Shown here in pieces: positions 44,576 through 58,100 of a stretch of DNA of 64,000 nucleotides; the stretch's first letter is position 1; each line of letters opens with the position of its first letter. This DNA is from Odontocerum albicorne. Its lineage: Eukaryota > Arthropoda > Insecta > Trichoptera > Odontoceridae. The stretch covers positions 18,918,479-18,982,478 of the forward strand of contig OX463841.1 of the NCBI GenBank assembly GCA_949825065.1, written 5' to 3'. The notes beneath the pieces were generated by a model, which worked only from the letters and a program-made list of their open reading frames with translations, was not told the DNA's origin and did not search any database. Both the position numbers and the translations under genes were made by a program.

Positions 44576-45497
44576 GGGGAAAGGATTTAAGATTCCTATA
44601 TCTCTCAGTAGGGACGCCAGTTGTCAAGCTGTCATTGCCATTTTTACTCAGTAACGTTTGACAATTCATCATGAATAGATATACACCGCAAGAACGCTAC
44701 GATATTATTATGGCATACTTCGAAAATTAGCGTTCAATTGTCCAAACTCAAAAAGTTGTTTTACCGGAAAATTTTGTTCAGTGATGAGGCACATTATTGG
44801 ATCAACGGATATGTTAATAAACTTAATTGCCGCATGTAAAGCGAGGAGAATCCACATGAAGTTATCGAACAACCATTACATCCACAAAAATGTACTGTTT
44901 GGTGTGCTTTATGGGCTGATGGAATCATTGGTCCTCATTTCTTTAAAAATGAAGCCGGCCAGAACATTACAGTCAATGGCAATCGCTATAGAGCCATGAT
45001 TACTGACTTTTTCATTCCCCAATTAAACGCCATGGATGTGGAGGAAATGTGGGTTCAGCAGGACGGCGCTACATCCCACACAGCAACCGTCACAATCCAT
45101 TTACTGAAAGAAACTTTTGGTGATAACATAATTTCGCGAAATGGACCTGTTAATTGGCCACCAAGATCCTGCGATTTAACGCCCTTTGATTATTTTCTTT
45201 GGGGATACGTGAAGTCGTTAGTCTATGCTAATAAACCGGACTCGATTGAGGCATTAGAAGACAACATAAGACGAGTTATTGGCGATATACGGTCCCAAAT
45301 GCTTGAAAAAGTGGTCCAAAATTGGACTGATTGGTTAAGGTACATAAGAGCCAGCCACGGTCATGAATGAAATTATCTTCAAACAATAATTGTCATTAAA
45401 CAACTTATCAATTGAATTCAAATACACGGCCATTTCAATAATTTATATGTGTTTTATTTCAAAAACAAATCCTATCACACCTAAAAAAACACCCTAT
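44563..45497 (+). mobile_element. DD41D Tc1/mariner-type element, internally deleted
   Basis: The left end has GGGTTTTTTTAAGGGG and the right end, read inward, TAGGGTGTTTTTTTAGGTG, probably imperfect inverted repeats. The transposase gene between is broken (see separate entry). Exact ends are uncertain because the left end abuts a SINE fragment. Confidence 0.6.
44672..45370 (+). pseudogene. DD41D (rosa-like) transposase, broken
   Basis: The start MNRYTPQERYDIIMAYFEN is followed by a stop and an apparent internal deletion. The catalytic part resumes with NFVQ-broken FSDEAHYWINGYVNK (first Asp), a stop replacing Trp after LNCRM, then ENPHEVIEQPLHPQ, WVQQDGATSH (second Asp) and LTPFDYFLWGYVK (third Asp). 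There are 41 residues between the second and third Asp, the spacing of the rosa lineage of Tc1/mariner. The C-terminus ends HGHE at 45370. The same family is seen at 50960-51430 and at the right edge of the window. Confidence 0.82.
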
Positions 45498-45837
45498 ATA
45501 GTACAATGTATGATAGTAATGTTGTAAGATATAATTATTTTCTTGTCAAGTACGAAGATACTCATAAATTGAAAAACGAAAATGTAAGAAAAATTATTTA
45601 CATAATGCTAACAATTGGCCTTCATTCTTTTTTTGACATTTATCACCAGTTAGATACAGGCAAATGCCTTGTTTATTGGGGTTTCAATTAATGATGAAAA
45701 TTAAACACAAAATAACAACAAAACAGTTTATCACTGCATCATATTGTGTTTGTCTGTTCTGTGAACAATTGTATTTATATTTGTCATGTAAAAATAAAGA
45801 TTACATGTGTACATATTTTGAATAGCAAACATTAGTT

Positions 45838-48800
45838 TGATTCTTCTTCTCAGTGTCATGTCAGATCCCCCCAACGTTGAATATCACTTGAGAGTAGATA
45901 GATATCTTTGTCCCCGGCAGCCCGAAAAAGATCTCCAACGCCCCTTATGCCAGTCCAATCACGTATTTGCGGAACAAGGAGATTTGCCTCCTGCCAACAC
46001 CTCTTCGGCCTTCTATTTTGCCTTGGATGATCAGGTGCAGTAATTTGTACTTTGCTCCTCTAAGTACATGACCCAAGTAGGACACCTTTCGGATTTTAAT
46101 ATTAGTCAGCAACTTTATCAACTTTGGCTCTTTGAAGAACCCTTGTGTTTCTGACCATAACCGTCCAGGGTATCCATAGCATTCTCCAGTGCATCCACAT
46201 TTCGAATGTTTCCAGTTGGTTCATACTACATACTTACTTTGAGGGTCCATGATTCCACTCCATGCAATAACAGTGACCAAATGTAGCATTTGACTAACCG
46301 TTGTCAAAGTTTCAAGTTTACATTATCATCGCAGAATACGCATCTCATTTTATTAAAAGTCGCACGAGATGATTCAATTCTGCACTTGACTTCGGTTTCT
46401 GGATCGAGGTCTTCCACTAGGATACTTCCGAGGTATTTAAATTTTTTCATTCTCTCTATATCAGCACCGTTCAATGTAAGACGTGATGCCGGCCAAACAC
46501 CATGAACTTAGTTTTACTCACGTTCATGTTCAGCCCGAGCCTCACACCGGCATCATTAATTCTATCTATAAGCGTTTGAAGGTCGTCAATACTGTCTGCC
46601 AGAACAACTGTATCATCTGCGTACCTGATGTTATTGACGCATACACCATTCACTTTGACCCCCAGATTCAAGTTATATAGTGTTCCTTGAAAACTATATC
46701 AGAGTACAGATTGAATAACAGGTGACAAAATACAACCTTGTCGGACTCGCACGTTTAATTGGTATGCCTTTTGATTTATTATTTTCCAATTTAATGACAG
46801 CTTCTTGGTTCCAGTACAGGTTTTTAATAATATTTATATCCTTATCATCTACCCCGTTCCTGAAGCATCTTAACAAGGTCTGCGTGTTTCACTCTATCGA
46901 ATGCCTTCTCGTAATCGATGAAACAGGCAAAAATGTCTCCGTTGGTCTCGGCATTTCTGCAGTAGGATGTTTATTGCTAATAACGCTTCTCGTGTTCCAA
47001 AACCATTCCTGAAGCCAAATTGAGAAATATCCAGGTCACGCTCGCACTTCAGCCTTATTCTTGAATGTATAATCTTTAAGAATATTTTCAACACATGACA
47101 TAAGGCTAATCAGTCGATAGTCATTACATTTTTTGGGATGCTGTTTTTTAGGGAGAGTGATGAATGTAGATTTAAGCCAATCTTGGGGGATGACCCCCGT
47201 GTCATAAATAATATTAAATAGTCTTAACAGGTAGTCAATGTTCTTATCGTCAATCTATTTTAAAATCTCAGTGGATACTTCGTCAGGTCCACAGGTTTTT
47301 TTTGTTTTTACTATTAGAAATAGCATGGAGAATTTCAGATTTCATTATTGATGGTCCAGAATCCAATGTAGACAAACAAATGTCAGGTCTGTTGTCATTA
47401 AAACGCGTACTTATATAATTCTCCCATGTTTTTACAATATCAGTCATTCAAAATTAAATTATTAAACTCATCCGTTAGACATGAAGGTGCTCGCCTTTTA
47501 TTCAGACCAGACAGCTGCTTCACTTTCTTCTGTAGACTGAATGCATCATGCATTTCATTGAGTTTTTCCAGTTCTTCACATTGCTGTTTAACCCACCCCT
47601 CTTTTGCTTTTCTAATTTTTTGTTTGATTGACCTTTGGAGAGTTTTGTATTCATTCGGATCATTTACAGCTCTTCTTCTTTGCTCCATCAATCCCAGAAT
47701 TTCATCAGTCATCCAGCACTTTTTACAAATCATTCGATCACATTTTAGATGATCATTGCAAATTTTATGCATTACACCTTTTCATTAGTTCCATAGTGTT
47801 TCGACATTATCAGTGTTGGTGTTTGTGGATACTTGCTGAAGTTTTTCATTAAGTTGATTTGCAACAGTATTCCTTATTGAGCAATTTTGAAGCTTTGAAG
47901 TGTCAATTTTGCTATTGACACTTCAAAGCTTCAGTTTTAGTTTGATATCAACTATTAGTGGGTTATGGTCAGATCTGATGTCAGTACCTGGAAGCGTTGT
48001 GGCTCGTTTTATACAGTTACGATATCTGCCTCCAATCAAGGCATAGTCAATTTGGTTTCTTACTAGAGATATGTTTGGCACGTCCTGTGGCGATTTCCAT
48101 GCATACAGTCTGCGTTTAGGGAGTTGAAACCATGTATTTACTATCATCATATTATGTTCCTCATAGAACTCAAACAGTCTGCCTCCCCTTTGATTGCTCT
48201 GTCCCAAACCCCAGTTACCAACTATATTAAGTCGGTGATCCTCTCCTATTTTTGCATTAAAATCGCCGATGATCAGATTTACATCATCGCTCTTTAAAGA
48301 TCGAAGGATTTTTCAATATCTCCATATAATTTCTCAACTTCATCATCATATCTTGCTTCCGAAGTTGGAGCATATATTTGTACAATGTTGATGTTAAATG
48401 CTTGACTCTCAAATTGCAACAACATAATTCTATCTGATATTGGCATAAAATTTTTAACATATTTGACAAAATGCATTGGGACAAATATACCTACGCCATT
48501 CCTGTGATTCCTATCTGAATCTGCACTACCCGAATAATACAAATTCCCCCTATTATGATGTACCCCTGTACCAAACCAGCGTAGTTCGCTAATACCCAAT
48601 ATGTTTATCCTCATCCTTTCCATTTCCTGTATCAAGTTGTCTAGTTTTCCAGGAGCATATAAACTTCTTACATCCCAGGTTCCTATACGTATATTGTTCT
48701 TCACTATGTCGAGCCGGGAGATTCTTAGCACCCCTGACCCATTTAAGGGTCGCCCGGGACTCGAGGCCGTGGTTTGATTTCTCTCCATAGTGATTTCCTG

Positions 48801-48990
48801 GGGAGGAATATCCAGAGTGGTTTCCCCATGCCTTCTCTGGAGGATTTTCTGTTGGGGTTACCTTCCCTTAGCTGGGTGGATCCAGTTTTATGGCGCTGGA
48901 AACTCGCCATTCATCCACTCTCTATCTGCTATGACACTGATGGAAATGTCAGTGGTCACATTGCCCTGGGTTTGATTCTATGAATTGTTT
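45838..48990 (-). pseudogene. LINE with AP-endonuclease and reverse transcriptase, decayed
   Basis: On the minus strand, the 5' region 48788-48294 encodes an AP-endonuclease (IRIGTWDVRSLYAPGKLD, ILGISELRWFGTG, a VQIYAPTSEA stretch), continued at 48207-47923 by QIDYALIGGRY and SDHNPLIVDIK, the endonuclease C-terminal SDH motif. RT pieces follow: QFGFRNGFGTREALLAIN (about 47020), then NNIRYADDTVVLADS (about 46610), the catalytic YADD. The 3' part to 45838 is degraded. It lies just 5' of TRRAP's first coding exon, so in a 5' intron or the promoter region. Frames are broken in several places. Confidence 0.85.
47889..47932. repeat. 19-bp perfect inverted repeat inside LINE
   Basis: GAAGCTTTGAAGTGTCAAT at 47889-47907 and its exact reverse complement at 47914-47932, separated by six bases. 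It sits where the endonuclease frame stops. Confidence 0.92.
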
Positions 48991-49015
48991 TCTCAACTTA
49001 TCTTTTTTTATATAG

Positions 49016-49183
49016 GGAATATAAAAAGACAGAGAAATGATGGGCCCACCAGCCAGTGGGGTGTCTGGAGACCCCTTGGCACAAATGAACACATACAGGA
49101 GTTATGTTACCATGCTTGCGGACCCCGGTGCTAAAGATGAAATCAAACTCAAAGCTGCCCAAGAACTTAGTGAAAACTTTGAA
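49016..49183 (+). CDS. TRRAP: TRRAP first coding exon
   Basis: The acceptor TTTATATAG precedes 21 untranslated bases, then ATG ATG at 49037. The donor is TTTGAA-GTAAGT. It encodes MMGPPASGVSGDPLAQMNTY and the conserved KLKAAQELSENFE end. The upstream acceptor means at least one non-coding exon lies further 5'. Confidence 0.93.
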
Positions 49184-52100
49184 GTAAGTTTTTATATTGT
49201 TTTTATTGAAAGTTTAATTTATAGATATTTCCCGCATTTAATAGTTCATTTATTACTATCCCTCACTTAGAAAGCGGAAACTCTTAAAGTGAGAAACAAT
49301 TTCCCGCTGAAATTATAATATAAACTATACATACATCCACAAAAAATCAAATTGGACATAGGGCAACATGAAAAAAATTTACAATAGAAATGCTTTTTTA
49401 TGTATAACATTTAGTTTTGAAAAGAAAGTGATGTACAAGGAGTAGGCTTTTTTTATTTTTGACAAAGCTTGAATAGTAATTTGCTTTAATATAATTTCCA
49501 TAAAAATTGAAGGCGGTAACATTTAATAAATATCTAGTAACTTATCGGCTTGATTCCAAGTTTGCGATTTTAAAAATAATATTAGGTGTACAAATAAGTT
49601 TCCGCTGTTTTTTTATCAAAAATTGGGCATTTATTGTGAAAGAACGGAACCTCATGTTTTATTCGAAGTATTGCCCATCGCTTGCCACTACTTTTTCCCA
49701 TCTTTCTGGCAGCATACGGATACCGCGTCGGAAGAATGCTTCATCTTTTGAGGCTATCCACGAATCGCTGTGTGAAAGTGCTGCTCAGACAGGCCATGCG
49801 TCATCGATCGAAACAAGTGGAAATCAGGAGCAATGTCTGGTGAATACGGCGGGTGGGGTAAAACTTCCCAATCGAGTGTTTCCAAATAGATTTTGACCGG
49901 CACCGCAACATGTGGACGAGCATTATCATGCAGGAGAATGATTTTGTCGTGTCTGGAGTAGTAGTGGGCGCGCTTTTCCTTAAGTGCTCGACTCAATCTC
50001 ATCAATTGTGTTCGGTAGACAGCCCCAGCAATGGTTTCGTTCGGTTGAGCAACTCATAATACACGACACCAAGCTGATCCCACCATATACACAACAAGAG
50101 TTTTTTTCCATGAATATTTGGCTCAGCCGTAGATGTTGAAGCATGGCCAGGGAGTCCCCATGATTTCTTTTGGATTATCATAGTGGATACATTTTTCATC
50201 ACCAGTGACTATACGGTGCAGAAAACCCTTTCGTTTATGCCTGGCAAGCAGCATTTCACATGTGGAAAATCGGCGTTCAACATTTCTCGGTGTCAGTTCA
50301 TATGGAACCCAATTTCCAAATTACTTGTTGAGTCACTCCTAATGTAAGTGCAAGTTCTTCTTGTGTTTGGCACGAATCTTGATCCAATAATACTTCCAAT
50401 TCCGCATCTTCGTACACTTTCGGCCTTCTGCTACGTTCTTTGTCTTCGATGTCAAATTCACCGTTCTTAAACTTTTGAAACCACTCACGACAACTTCTCT
50501 CACTTAAGGCAGCCTCACCATATGCTTCTACAAGCAATCGATGCGCCTCAACTGCAGATTTCTTCAAATTGAAGAAGTAAATCAAAAGTTCCCGCAAATG
50601 ACGCTTATTCGGCTCAAAACTTGACATTTTCGCACACAAAAGAATATATTATACTGATAAAAATTCACTAATATTTCAAGGTTATGTTGTTGACAGATGA
50701 CCAACCTTACGACAATGACGTTTTACCTCTGACAATTTTTACTATGACTTACTGGTGGCGCTAACTTTTGTCAAACGGCGGGGGCTTATTTGTACACGTG
50801 ATAATTTTGTGAAACCTCTCTTTGAACCCTTCAAGTGTGAAGGAACACATATATCGAGTTTCTTCTATTTCAACCTGCTTTTACATTTCAAGCAGATCTT
50901 CGTTTGCAAGCTTTTTGTCTGTTTGAAGTAGATCATATACTTCATTCAAAGAAACTTCAACCTATAATCGGTTAGCAAATGTTAGGGGAATAAACTCATG
51001 AAACTGGGAAATTGTAAAGCGAGAAGTAGAATTAGAATGTATATTAAAAAAAAACAAGAAGTGTATGAAATGGTACAACCATAATGCACTTGGCCGATAC
51101 CTTTTGGGTATGAATTTTTGGGGATTTTCCATGACCCAAATTCGCCAGTTTTGCTTGTTAACATTGACGTTAAGATGTAAATGGGCCGCATCTGACATAA
51201 ATAAGTTATCAATAAAGTTTGAACCTTCCTCCACAAATTGTAACAATTCTCGACAAAATCTAGGTGAATTGACAGGTCCCCTTGATTTAAACTGTGTGCC
51301 AGCTGAATTTTATAAGGGAATAAATTAAATCCTTGTGCAATATACGGGACACTCCTTTGACTGATGCCAACGTCCAATGCCAATTGCTTGGTTGTAATTG
51401 TCGGATCATTTTGAATGTGGTGATGTTATTCTTTGTCTGAGCTGTCGAGTTTTCTTCACAGTTTCCTTCACAGTTTCCTTCACAGGGCTTCCTTTGGACA
51501 TTTCATGTTTAGTTGAACTGCCCCACAATCCGCATTATGATCTATCTGCTCGTAATATTCCTTTTCTTCATTTCAGGCTCAATGCTTAGTACTGAAATCG
51601 GTGACAATTCAAAATACAGTTAAAACTCCCTATTTCTTATTTAAACAATTATGTATTACAATTATTCTGCACTGAAAATTTGAAAAATAACTAGTAAAAA
51701 AGTAATTTATTTTTGTAGCAAAATTTATACCCCACCCTATACTTAATAAAATGAAAATATACATTACAAACACTAAATTAACACAAAAACTAATACTTAC
51801 ATAAATGGATAAAATTGGAAATTAAAGGTAATTTTTCTAAAAAAAGGAAAGTAGCTAATGAAATAAAAATACGTCAAAACACAGTTAAAAATCTCAATGA
51901 GACACAAACGTAGTGCAACTGATGTACAAAATTATTTATGGGGGTCTGTTGACTTGCAGTGAAGGAGATGGGTTTGTAGTATTTGACAGGTAGTATCCCT
52001 CTTCTAAGAATCATACTTCTCTTAGTGATGTTTTATTCTCAACTGACATGGCTATCATTGAAGTGAATATACCACTCATTAATCTGGATGTCACCCATAT

Positions 52101-55100
52101 ATTCATTATCAAAAGCCCTAGTCATCTCAATTGCTTGTCACTGAATTTATGACAATTTTATTAAACGTCTTAGCTCTACACATTTGGTCATTTTAGTTTA
52201 TAAAACAAATGCGATGAAAACATGGTACATGTGACTATTACGGCTGCCTGACAGTGATTAAAAGGTTGCACGGTCTGGTAAATAATCACCCATGTGCAGT
52301 AGGGTCCAAGATATCATGCCACTCTAGTCCTGTTCCCGGGATACAACTGGTTGATGACACTATAAAGGCCTGAGGATACTTGTGATCTGAACTTGTACAG
52401 TCCAACTTGGTTATGAATGATCAAAAATTTGTAGTGTATTTGTAATGTCTTAATGATTAAGGGATGTGAAAATCAGGTACTGTTTACAAACTTGTTCACT
52501 GAATAGCACTATTCATATTTTGTGTCAAGAATTTTTACGATCTATAATGAAGCCCGTTTGAAATTATACTATACTATGTCCACAAACCTGATTTTAAAGA
52601 TATTCAGTGTTGAAGGGTCAAAACTCATACTATTTACCTTTTCATGGATAGAAACTCTTCTTCTTTTCCACAAAATATTTGAAACTTTGGTTTTATGTAT
52701 TACATGATATATTATAGTGTACAGTGGAACCTCTCATAACGAGAATAATTCGTTCCAGAATCTTACTCGTTATGTGAAACACTCGTTAAGCGAAACAATT
52801 TTCCCCATATAAATCAATGTAAAATACGATAATGCGTTCCATGCCGAAAAAAATACTCAATTTTTTATTTTTAACGTTTATTCAAATAAAATTACATACT
52901 TATAAATTGTTAAGGAGCGTAACAACCCGGATGCGATTTCGATTTGCAAAAAACAATAAAAAAATCGAAATAACTAGTTTTTTATTTATGAATTTATGAC
53001 AAATAATTAATTCTTTTTTACTAGAAGTAAAATCCGATAACCCTCAGAATCTACGAGCTTCTTGTAGTCGCTGATGAAGTTCTCTGCTGCCTTTGTGTCA
53101 GAGCTTGCTGCTTCACCGTGCCTCACAACGCTGTGGATGCCGGTTCTTCTCTTAAATTTCTCGAACCATCCATGACTTCCCTTAAATTGTACTTCTTTTT
53201 CGGCAGTTGATGATCCTGGCGTCTTCTTAACGAGGTCGGCGAAAATAACTTTCGCCTTCTCACAAATGATGTTTTCGTTAATAGTATCGCCTTGCAATTA
53301 CTTTTCATTTATCCATATGAAAAGTAACCTTTCAACATCATCAAGAATAGGTAACCGTTTCGTAGACATTCTTGACTCTCCCTTTGAAGCATCTATCTCC
53401 TTAATTTTGTCCTTGTTCTTGAGGATAGAGAAAATCGTTGATGTAGACCGATTGTATTGCGCGCTAGATCAGCCACGCTCACACCTCGTTCTCGCTTTTC
53501 AATGATTTTACGTTTCATTTCTACAGTTACTTTTATTCTCTTACGGCTGTCTTCTTGTGGCTTTTTCTTCAGGGACATTTTTGCAAGGGTTATTAAACTT
53601 TGCACAAAAAAAATACAAATAATGTCTGAACACAAGTTTGGAAAAATGTGTGATCACAAGTGACACTAACGTGCTAGCGGAACGAGTGCTAACCAGAGAC
53701 TGACGCACTGGCGTGGAAGTCCCGGCTCACAAGTGAGTGACGTGAAGATGGGACTTCCCCTTTCTGCGTCACTCGTTATGCGAAATGTCGCTCGTTAAGG
53801 GAGCATTTTTTTCACAATCTGTTTAGCTCGTTATGCGAATTACTCGTTATGAGAGGTGGTCGTTATAAGAGGTTCCACTGTACTTAACTCAAAAATATCT
53901 TAAGGTGGACATGGTGTAGTAAAATTAATTCCAAATGAGCTATGCATTAAAAAGCTTTTTTTTTTTAAATACAACATTAACTTTTAACATTGGTGGTCCA
54001 TAGATAATTTTTTGTTAGTCCTATGAATAACTGTGATCTGTGCATTGCTAGTGTTATGAGGCGATATATTTAAAATAAAATATTTCTTAATACAAGGTAA
54101 ATATTAAAGTGAGGTTTTCAAAAATATTATTATAAGTTTTGATTTGTCTTTTTTTAGGTTATCATAAATTCTGTCCAGTATCCACAATTTTTAGACCATT
54201 CATTAAAAATATTTTTGAAAATTCTCCAAGATGGTGAAACTCACTTTATAGCGGAATATAATATCCAGCAAGTGCGTAAACTAATTTTGGAGATCATCCA
54301 TAGATTACCAATAAGCGAGACATTAAGGCCATATGTTAAGAATATACTCATTTTGATGTTAAAATTGATGGAGATTGAAAATGAAGAAAATGTATTAGTT
54401 TGTTTAAAGATTTTTATGGAGATGCATAAAACATATAGGCCAGCATATAATCCAGAAGTTGATGTAAGTATATTCTTTATTTACTCTTTATTTTCCTTAA
54501 TGATTTTCTCTGTGATATCATTCAATCATGATTTTTAAATATATTTAGTTTATTACTTTATTAGGTACATTTGATCTATTTATTTAAGATATGTAGAAGG
54601 TGTAGGCTATGCATAGCTAACAATGGTGCTCATTTTGAACATTTGATGTAAAAAAAAAAAACTAAAAATAACGTTCGCATTTTGATTAGCTATCTTTGTC
54701 AACGTCAACCAGCCCCTGCTATCTGATAACTCTGATAAGTAGCGCAGTTACATTAGAACACCTATTTTCACCCTTTAAAGTAGTCTTTGACTTGAAGAAA
54801 AAATATCGATTTTTGGGACTTGTACCATTTGAGTAAAATTTTCAACATGATGCTCTTGTACTAGCCGAATGAAATTTAAAGGGTTAATTTTCCATAAACG
54901 GGGGTAGTTTTTAAGATAAATTGTAGAAAAAAAAGAGGTGGGATTTTTTTATCTAGAGCTCCTGAAAGTTAGAGGAAAAATTATGCTTGCAAAAATTTTT
55001 AAGATGATTTTTTTTCTTTCCAAATTAAGAGGGTTGAGACGAAAAGTGATATTATTGTACGTAAGGCCCATTATTAAACTACTTCTAGAAAAAAAATCCA

Positions 55101-58100
55101 GCTAATAGTTTAGTTACACTTTAGTTTAGTCTAAAATCGGGTTTTTATTCAAATTTCACAAAAATCCAAATTACTTGAGAACCACTGAATATCGCTGAAC
55201 ATACATGGAGGTTAAATCGATAGGTATTGAGGTCCCCCATCACCCTGCTTCCGTTTATCGTTGTCGGCTGTTACACCCTGTATAAAGTAAAATATCTTGC
55301 TTAAAGAAAATTGTAAGTCACTAATAATTCAAGAAAATTTAAAAGGGCGAAAAATAGACACATATGCTTATTAATAAAATTTTATTCATCGTCACTTTCT
55401 GACAGTAGAAAAATAATTTGGGTAAGACTGGAATGAAATCACTTTCGTCACATACTCCAGTGGCGAAACGTTTTCTACAGTAAAAGGAACTAAATTAGCA
55501 CTTGTTTTCAATTATTCTGAAGGTTGATTAGTTTTGACAACGAACTCTAATTAATCGTTGAGATCCAGTTTTACTAGATCTTTGTATGATCCGTGATATG
55601 GCGTCATACAAGACTTCAGATCATTTTCAAACTGTTTAGCTCGTTCAATAATTAGATAACGTGTAAGAAAATGACTTTACAATTTACTATACATTTAAAG
55701 CCCTTCTTTAATTTATCATTCAGTGTGTGGAACTTCTTCATCATCACAATAACTTTTTTCTTCAACTCATCAACTTAACATAATTATTAACAGGCAGCTT
55801 CTATTATTTCGTCATCTCTTAACAGCTTTATCAACCATCAATATCTGCCGATGAAAAATCATCAAATCCTTCACCACGGAAACAACACATGTTAGTTTAG
55901 ACCGATATTGATCATCCTGATATTACGCTCAGTTAATTTTGCTTTTTTATGACCCAGGAAGACAATAATTTTAGCCTTTGACAAAAGTTGCTAAAATTTT
56001 TCAGTTTGAATTTGCTTCCTATATCTGAAAGTGCTTGAGTTACCTAGTACCTATTGTATGTATTTTTTAAGAAGTGGTCATTTGTAGTTTGATTTGATAA
56101 CTAATAATTGTTATTGTTAAAAGTCCATTAAATTTGGTACAAATTGATATTTTTATTTAATTTTTTAGTATATTGAAATATAAAAAAAATGAAAAATATC
56201 ATAAATACATAATACGTTTTTCTATTTATTACCTAACACATCGATCAATAAGTCCCGGGACTAACCAACAGATGGCGCCTCTAATAACAAATTCATACCA
56301 TTCTCAGTTAGTACCAACCTTTAGAAGTTACATGTCAAACTTTCATGACATTCCAACATTGTGTCATTGAGTTACAGTGGTTTTAGTGACGCTACTTTTG
56401 CTATTTTCAAAACAATGGAAAAAACCGAATTACGTGTGTTGATAAAACATTGCTTTTTAATGGGAAAAAATACCATTCAAACTCAGTGATGGTTTGAAAA
56501 GTGTTATCCGGGCTCTGCTCCGTCAAAAACAACCATTTGTCGGTGGTATGCTGATTTCAAACGCGGTCGTACAGACACAACAAATGATGCTGAACGCTCT
56601 GGTCGTCCAAATGAGGCTTTTACACCAGAAAACATAAAAAAACCCTCAAAGGAAAATCGAAAAATAAAGTTGTGTGAGATAGCTGACATCCTGAAGATAT
56701 CATTTGGTAGTGTTTACACTATTTTGCATGAACATTTGGTCATGAAAAAGCTTTTTTCGAAATGGGTGCCGCGTTTGCTCACAATGGAACAGAAACAACA
56801 ACGCATCGATGATTCAGAGCGCTGTTTGACACTGTTTATGCGAAATAAACAGGAGTTTTTGCGTCGGTATGTGATAATGGATAAAACTTGGATCCACCAC
56901 TATACTCCGGAATCAAATCGGCAGTCAGCTGAGTGGAGAGCAGCCGGTGAAAGTCGTCCGAAGCTATCAAAAGCTCAACAGTCAGCCGGGAAGGTTATGG
57001 CCTCCGTATTTTGGGATGCGCATGGTATAATATTCATCGATCACCTTGAAAAGGGAAAAACCATCAATAGCAAATATTACATAGCGTTATTGGAGCGTTT
57101 GAAGGCAGAAATTGCAAAAAAACGGCCCCATATGAAGAAGAAAAAAGTTCTCTTTCATCACGACGATGCACCGTATCACAAGTCTATGGTAACGATGGCC
57201 AAATTGCATGAGTTGAACTTCGAATTGCTTCCGCACCCACCGTATTCTCCAGATTTGGCCCCCAGCGACTATTGGCTGTTCGCAGACCTCAAAAAGATGC
57301 TCCAGGGAAAGAGATTTGGCTCCAATGAAGAAATTATTGCCGAAACTAACGCCTATTTTGAAACCAAAGATAAATCGTTTTACACGGCTGGCATAGAAAA
57401 GTTAGGAAAGCGTTGGAATGAATGTATGGCTCTTGAAGGAGACTATGTTGATGAGTAAAGAAGAATTTTGGCAAACAAATGTTGTTTTAGTAGTTAGTCC
57501 CGGGACTTATTGATCGATGTGTTATGTGAAATAAATTGTCAAGCTATTAAGAAAGCACGGTTGGAAATTTTCGGTGGGGAGCTTGAAGTGCTGGAGTTAT
57601 AAAAGGTGGAGAGAGCATGCCCTGCCTGCACTACACGGACACAGCCGTCATGTGGGCATAAAAACATTGTTAAAAAATTTGGATGACATCACTGACAAAA
57701 AATTAGGATGTCGAAACGGTTTCAGCTTTACATAAAAAAAATTATGGGCATGAAAAAGAGACTGGAAAACATAAATTTCATTCAAGATCTAGCCCTCATG
57801 ATTGACAGATGAAATGACATGAATTATCTCTTCTTTCTCTAGCTTTACATGCTCAATTAGTTGGAATGTCAAATTGATGAAAGCTGATAGATTAATACGA
57901 AGATGCATACGATCACTGTATATAGATATAAAGGAAAATCAATGGAAATATGAGATGTCACAACAGAAACAATAGAATCAGAAAAATTAAAAATAAATTT
58001 CAATTACTACCAATAATACTCAATCAGTTAATACAAAGCGTAATTGGCAACATGAACAGTAGGCTTTTGAATAACTGTAGTTCATTATATACAATTTCAA

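Noticed and set aside
54540..56230. Possible transposon end (TACACCCTGTATA)
   Set aside because: A single short motif without a matching inverted partner or coding sequence.
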